From Mesorhizobium loti (lineage in GTDB: Bacteria; Pseudomonadota; Alphaproteobacteria; Rhizobiales; Rhizobiaceae): a stretch of 64,000 nt of DNA. The notes under the pieces were generated by a model. That model made no database searches. It was given only the letters and a program-made list of their open reading frames with translations, and was not told the DNA's origin. The stretch spans positions 4,717,001 through 4,781,000 of the forward strand of contig CP050293.1 of the NCBI GenBank assembly GCA_014189435.1, given 5' to 3'. Each line of letters starts with the position of its first letter. The stretch's first letter is position 1. This document shows, piece by piece, positions 62,428 to 64,000 of the stretch. The position numbers were made by a program, and so were the translations under genes.

Positions 62428-63393
62428 ATGGCTGAGCCGGCATCCTCCCAACTCACCATCGGCTTCGCTCATGCCGCCTATCGGCTGCGTGACGAGTTCC
62501 TGACACGCGGGCAAGCCATGCCCAGCTTCGAGGTTCGCAGCTTCGCCGAACTGGAGCAGCGCGTCGCCGAGGCCGATGTCCTCGTCGTCTCCGGCCTGTG
62601 GCGCAACGAACTGGCGGAGCGCGCGCCAAAGCTGCGGCTGATCCAGTCCATCAGCGCCGGCACCGATCAGTTCTCGCGGGCAGTGCTGCGCGAACGCGGC
62701 ATCAAGCTCGCCAGCGCCCAGGGCGCCAATGAGATCGCCGTCGCCGAGCATGCCATGGCGTTGATGCTCGGCCTGACGCGGCACCTGCATCTGGCGCGCG
62801 ACTTCCAGGCCAGACGGCATTGGCGCCAGATGCTCGGCGACCGCTCGCAGCGTGAGGACGAACTCAACGGCAAGACGCTGCTGATCGTTGGCCTGGGGCG
62901 CATCGGCGCGCGGCTTGCCCGCCTCGCGAATGCCTTCGGCATGCAGGTGATCGGCGTGAAGCGGGATCCGGTCGCGGTGGCAGGCGTGGCGCAAGTGGTG
63001 TCGCAGGCGCAATTGCTCGATGTGCTGCCGCAAGCCGACTTTGTTGCCCTCACCTGCCCCCTCACGCCCGAGACCGAAGGCCTGATCGGCTCTGTCGCCC
63101 TGGCCGCGATGCGGCCCAGCGCGTTTCTCATCAACGTGGCGCGCGGACGTGTCGTCGATGAGCCGGCCCTGATCGAGGCGCTGCGCAGCGACGCCATTGC
63201 CGGCGCCGGGCTTGACTGCGTCTATGAGGAGCCGCTGCCGGCAAGCTCGTCGATATGGCGCCTGCCCAATGTTCTGGTGACCCCGCACAGCGCGGGCGAA
63301 ACCAGCCGCTACGAGACGCGCGTCATCGACATGCTGCTCGACAACATCGCCCGTGCTGCGGCCGGAACAGCACTGCTGAACGAGATCGTATAA
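62428..63393 (+). CDS. D-2-hydroxyacid dehydrogenase
   Basis: A 321-residue NAD-dependent dehydrogenase. Rossmann motif VGLGRIGARLARLANAFGMQVIGVKR (about 154-179); catalytic Arg near SISAGTDQF, conserved NVARGRVVDEPAL (about 242-254), Glu in CVYEEPLP and His in TPHSAG. Members interconvert 2-ketoacids and D-2-hydroxyacids (glyoxylate, hydroxypyruvate, others). ATG 62428 was chosen as the family start; longer frames upstream are arginine-rich and unlikely. Convergent to uxuA with 34 bp between. Confidence 0.9.
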   Translation: MAEPASSQLTIGFAHAAYRLRDEFLTRGQAMPSFEVRSFAELEQRVAEADVLVVSGLWRNELAERAPKLRLIQSISAGTDQFSRAVLRERGIKLASAQGANEIAVAEHAMALMLGLTRHLHLARDFQARRHWRQMLGDRSQREDELNGKTLLIVGLGRIGARLARLANAFGMQVIGVKRDPVAVAGVAQVVSQAQLLDVLPQADFVALTCPLTPETEGLIGSVALAAMRPSAFLINVARGRVVDEPALIEALRSDAIAGAGLDCVYEEPLPASSSIWRLPNVLVTPHSAGETSRYETRVIDMLLDNIARAAAGTALLNEIV

Positions 63394-63427
63394 GCACGGC
63401 GGGAGCAAACTCCGGTGGGCGGCGACT

Positions 63428-64000
63428 TCAAGCCAGCCCGAACTGCTCGACGGCGCGCATGATGCCGCGCAACTCGGCGAGGCCTTTCAGCCGGCCGATC
63501 AGCGAATAGCCGGGATTGATCCTGGTCTTGCCGATGTCGTCGGCGAGCAGATGGCCATGGTCTGGTCGCATCGGAATGCGCCAGTCGGCACGGCCTTCCC
63601 TGCGGCGGCGCGTCTCTTCTTGCATCAGAGCCAGGATCACTTGCGCCATGTCGGTGCCGCCCTCGAGATGCTCGGCCTCATAGAACGAGCCGTCATCCTC
63701 GATGGTGATGTTGCGCAGATGAGCGAAATGGATGCGGTCGGCGAATTCCTTGACCATGGCGACGATGTCGTTGTCGGCGCGTGTCCCGTAGGAGCCGGTG
63801 CAGAACGTCAGGCCATTGGCGGGGCTGTCGACGGCGTTGAGGATGAAACGCGCATCCTCGGCGGTCGAAACGATGCGTGGCAGGCCATAGAGCGAGAAGG
63901 GCGGGTCGTCGGGATGGATGCACATGCGCACCCCTTCCTCTTCGGCCACCGGAATGATCTCGCGCAGGAACCAGGCAAGGTTGTCGCGCAACTCCTTCGG
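63428..64000 (-). CDS. uxuA: Mannonate dehydratase, C-terminal part (runs off the window)
   Basis: The last 190 residues of UxuA, which dehydrates D-mannonate to 2-keto-3-deoxygluconate in hexuronate degradation. Metal-site motifs are visible: [37 protein letters not shown] and [12 protein letters not shown]. The frame is open to the window edge and the start lies beyond 64000. The ending [16 protein letters not shown] is the regular family C-terminus. Confidence 0.95.
   Translation of the reverse strand, partial: PKELRDNLAWFLREIIPVAEEEGVRMCIHPDDPPFSLYGLPRIVSTAEDARFILNAVDSPANGLTFCTGSYGTRADNDIVAMVKEFADRIHFAHLRNITIEDDGSFYEAEHLEGGTDMAQVILALMQEETRRRREGRADWRIPMRPDHGHLLADDIGKTRINPGYSLIGRLKGLAELRGIMRAVEQFGLA

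Noticed and set aside
62205-62435. Short plus-strand frames ahead of the hydroxyacid dehydrogenase
   Set aside because: Arginine-rich, without family character, and they overlap the likely promoter and leader of the dehydrogenase gene.

Overview
The window reads as chromosome or megaplasmid DNA of a GC-rich alphaproteobacterium of the Rhizobiales, most likely Mesorhizobium. The reasons are the codon bias, a DUF768-type small protein (a family known mainly from Mesorhizobium), an ehu-eut ectoine catabolic operon in the rhizobial gene order, and several short palindromic intergenic repeats of a rhizobial style. The genus is an inference. I saw no tRNA, rRNA, CRISPR array, transposase or phage gene.

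Layout. 1-7257 is mostly housekeeping or unrelated genes: the end of a membrane protein, a DUF1127 protein, a LysR regulator, xseA, a P1-family peptidase, a DUF768 protein, an HD hydrolase and a divergent GlxA-type regulator. 7286-21073 is a full ectoine/hydroxyectoine uptake and degradation locus. On the minus strand ehuA-ehuB-ehuC-ehuD-eutA-eutB-eutC-doeA-doeB form one operon, preceded by the MocR-type regulator enuR. On the plus strand an AsnC/Lrp regulator is followed by doeC and doeD. Together they import ectoine, open and deacetylate the ring, transaminate diaminobutyrate and oxidise aspartate semialdehyde to aspartate. An alcohol-dehydrogenase-like gene ends this block.

22198-34885 is a second catabolic block around a divergent promoter at 29741-29885. 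The minus arm holds a FAD oxidoreductase, a branched-chain-type ABC importer with a fused permease-ATPase, a PaiB-like protein and a frameshifted ornithine cyclodeaminase. The plus arm holds an RpiR regulator, an isochorismatase-like hydrolase, a glutamine-synthetase-like ligase, an N-formylglutamate-amidohydrolase-like enzyme and a class III aminotransferase, all with overlapping start and stop codons. The enzyme set resembles a gamma-glutamylation (Puu-like) route for an amine or amino acid; the substrate is unknown.

34951-61977 is 27 kb with every gene on the minus strand, and looks like an organosulfur scavenging island. It has three FMN-dependent (LLM) monooxygenases of the NtaA/DszA type, two SfnB/DszC-like oxidoreductases, an Eis-like acetyltransferase, two complete Dpp/Opp-type importers, and an operon joining two 2-oxoglutarate/IPNS-type oxygenases, an O-acetylhomoserine sulfhydrylase, a sulfonate-type ABC importer and a small cysteine-bearing membrane protein. 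No dedicated regulator or flavin reductase is visible. This is the part most likely to hold an undescribed pathway. The window ends with a D-2-hydroxyacid dehydrogenase and the C-terminal part of uxuA.
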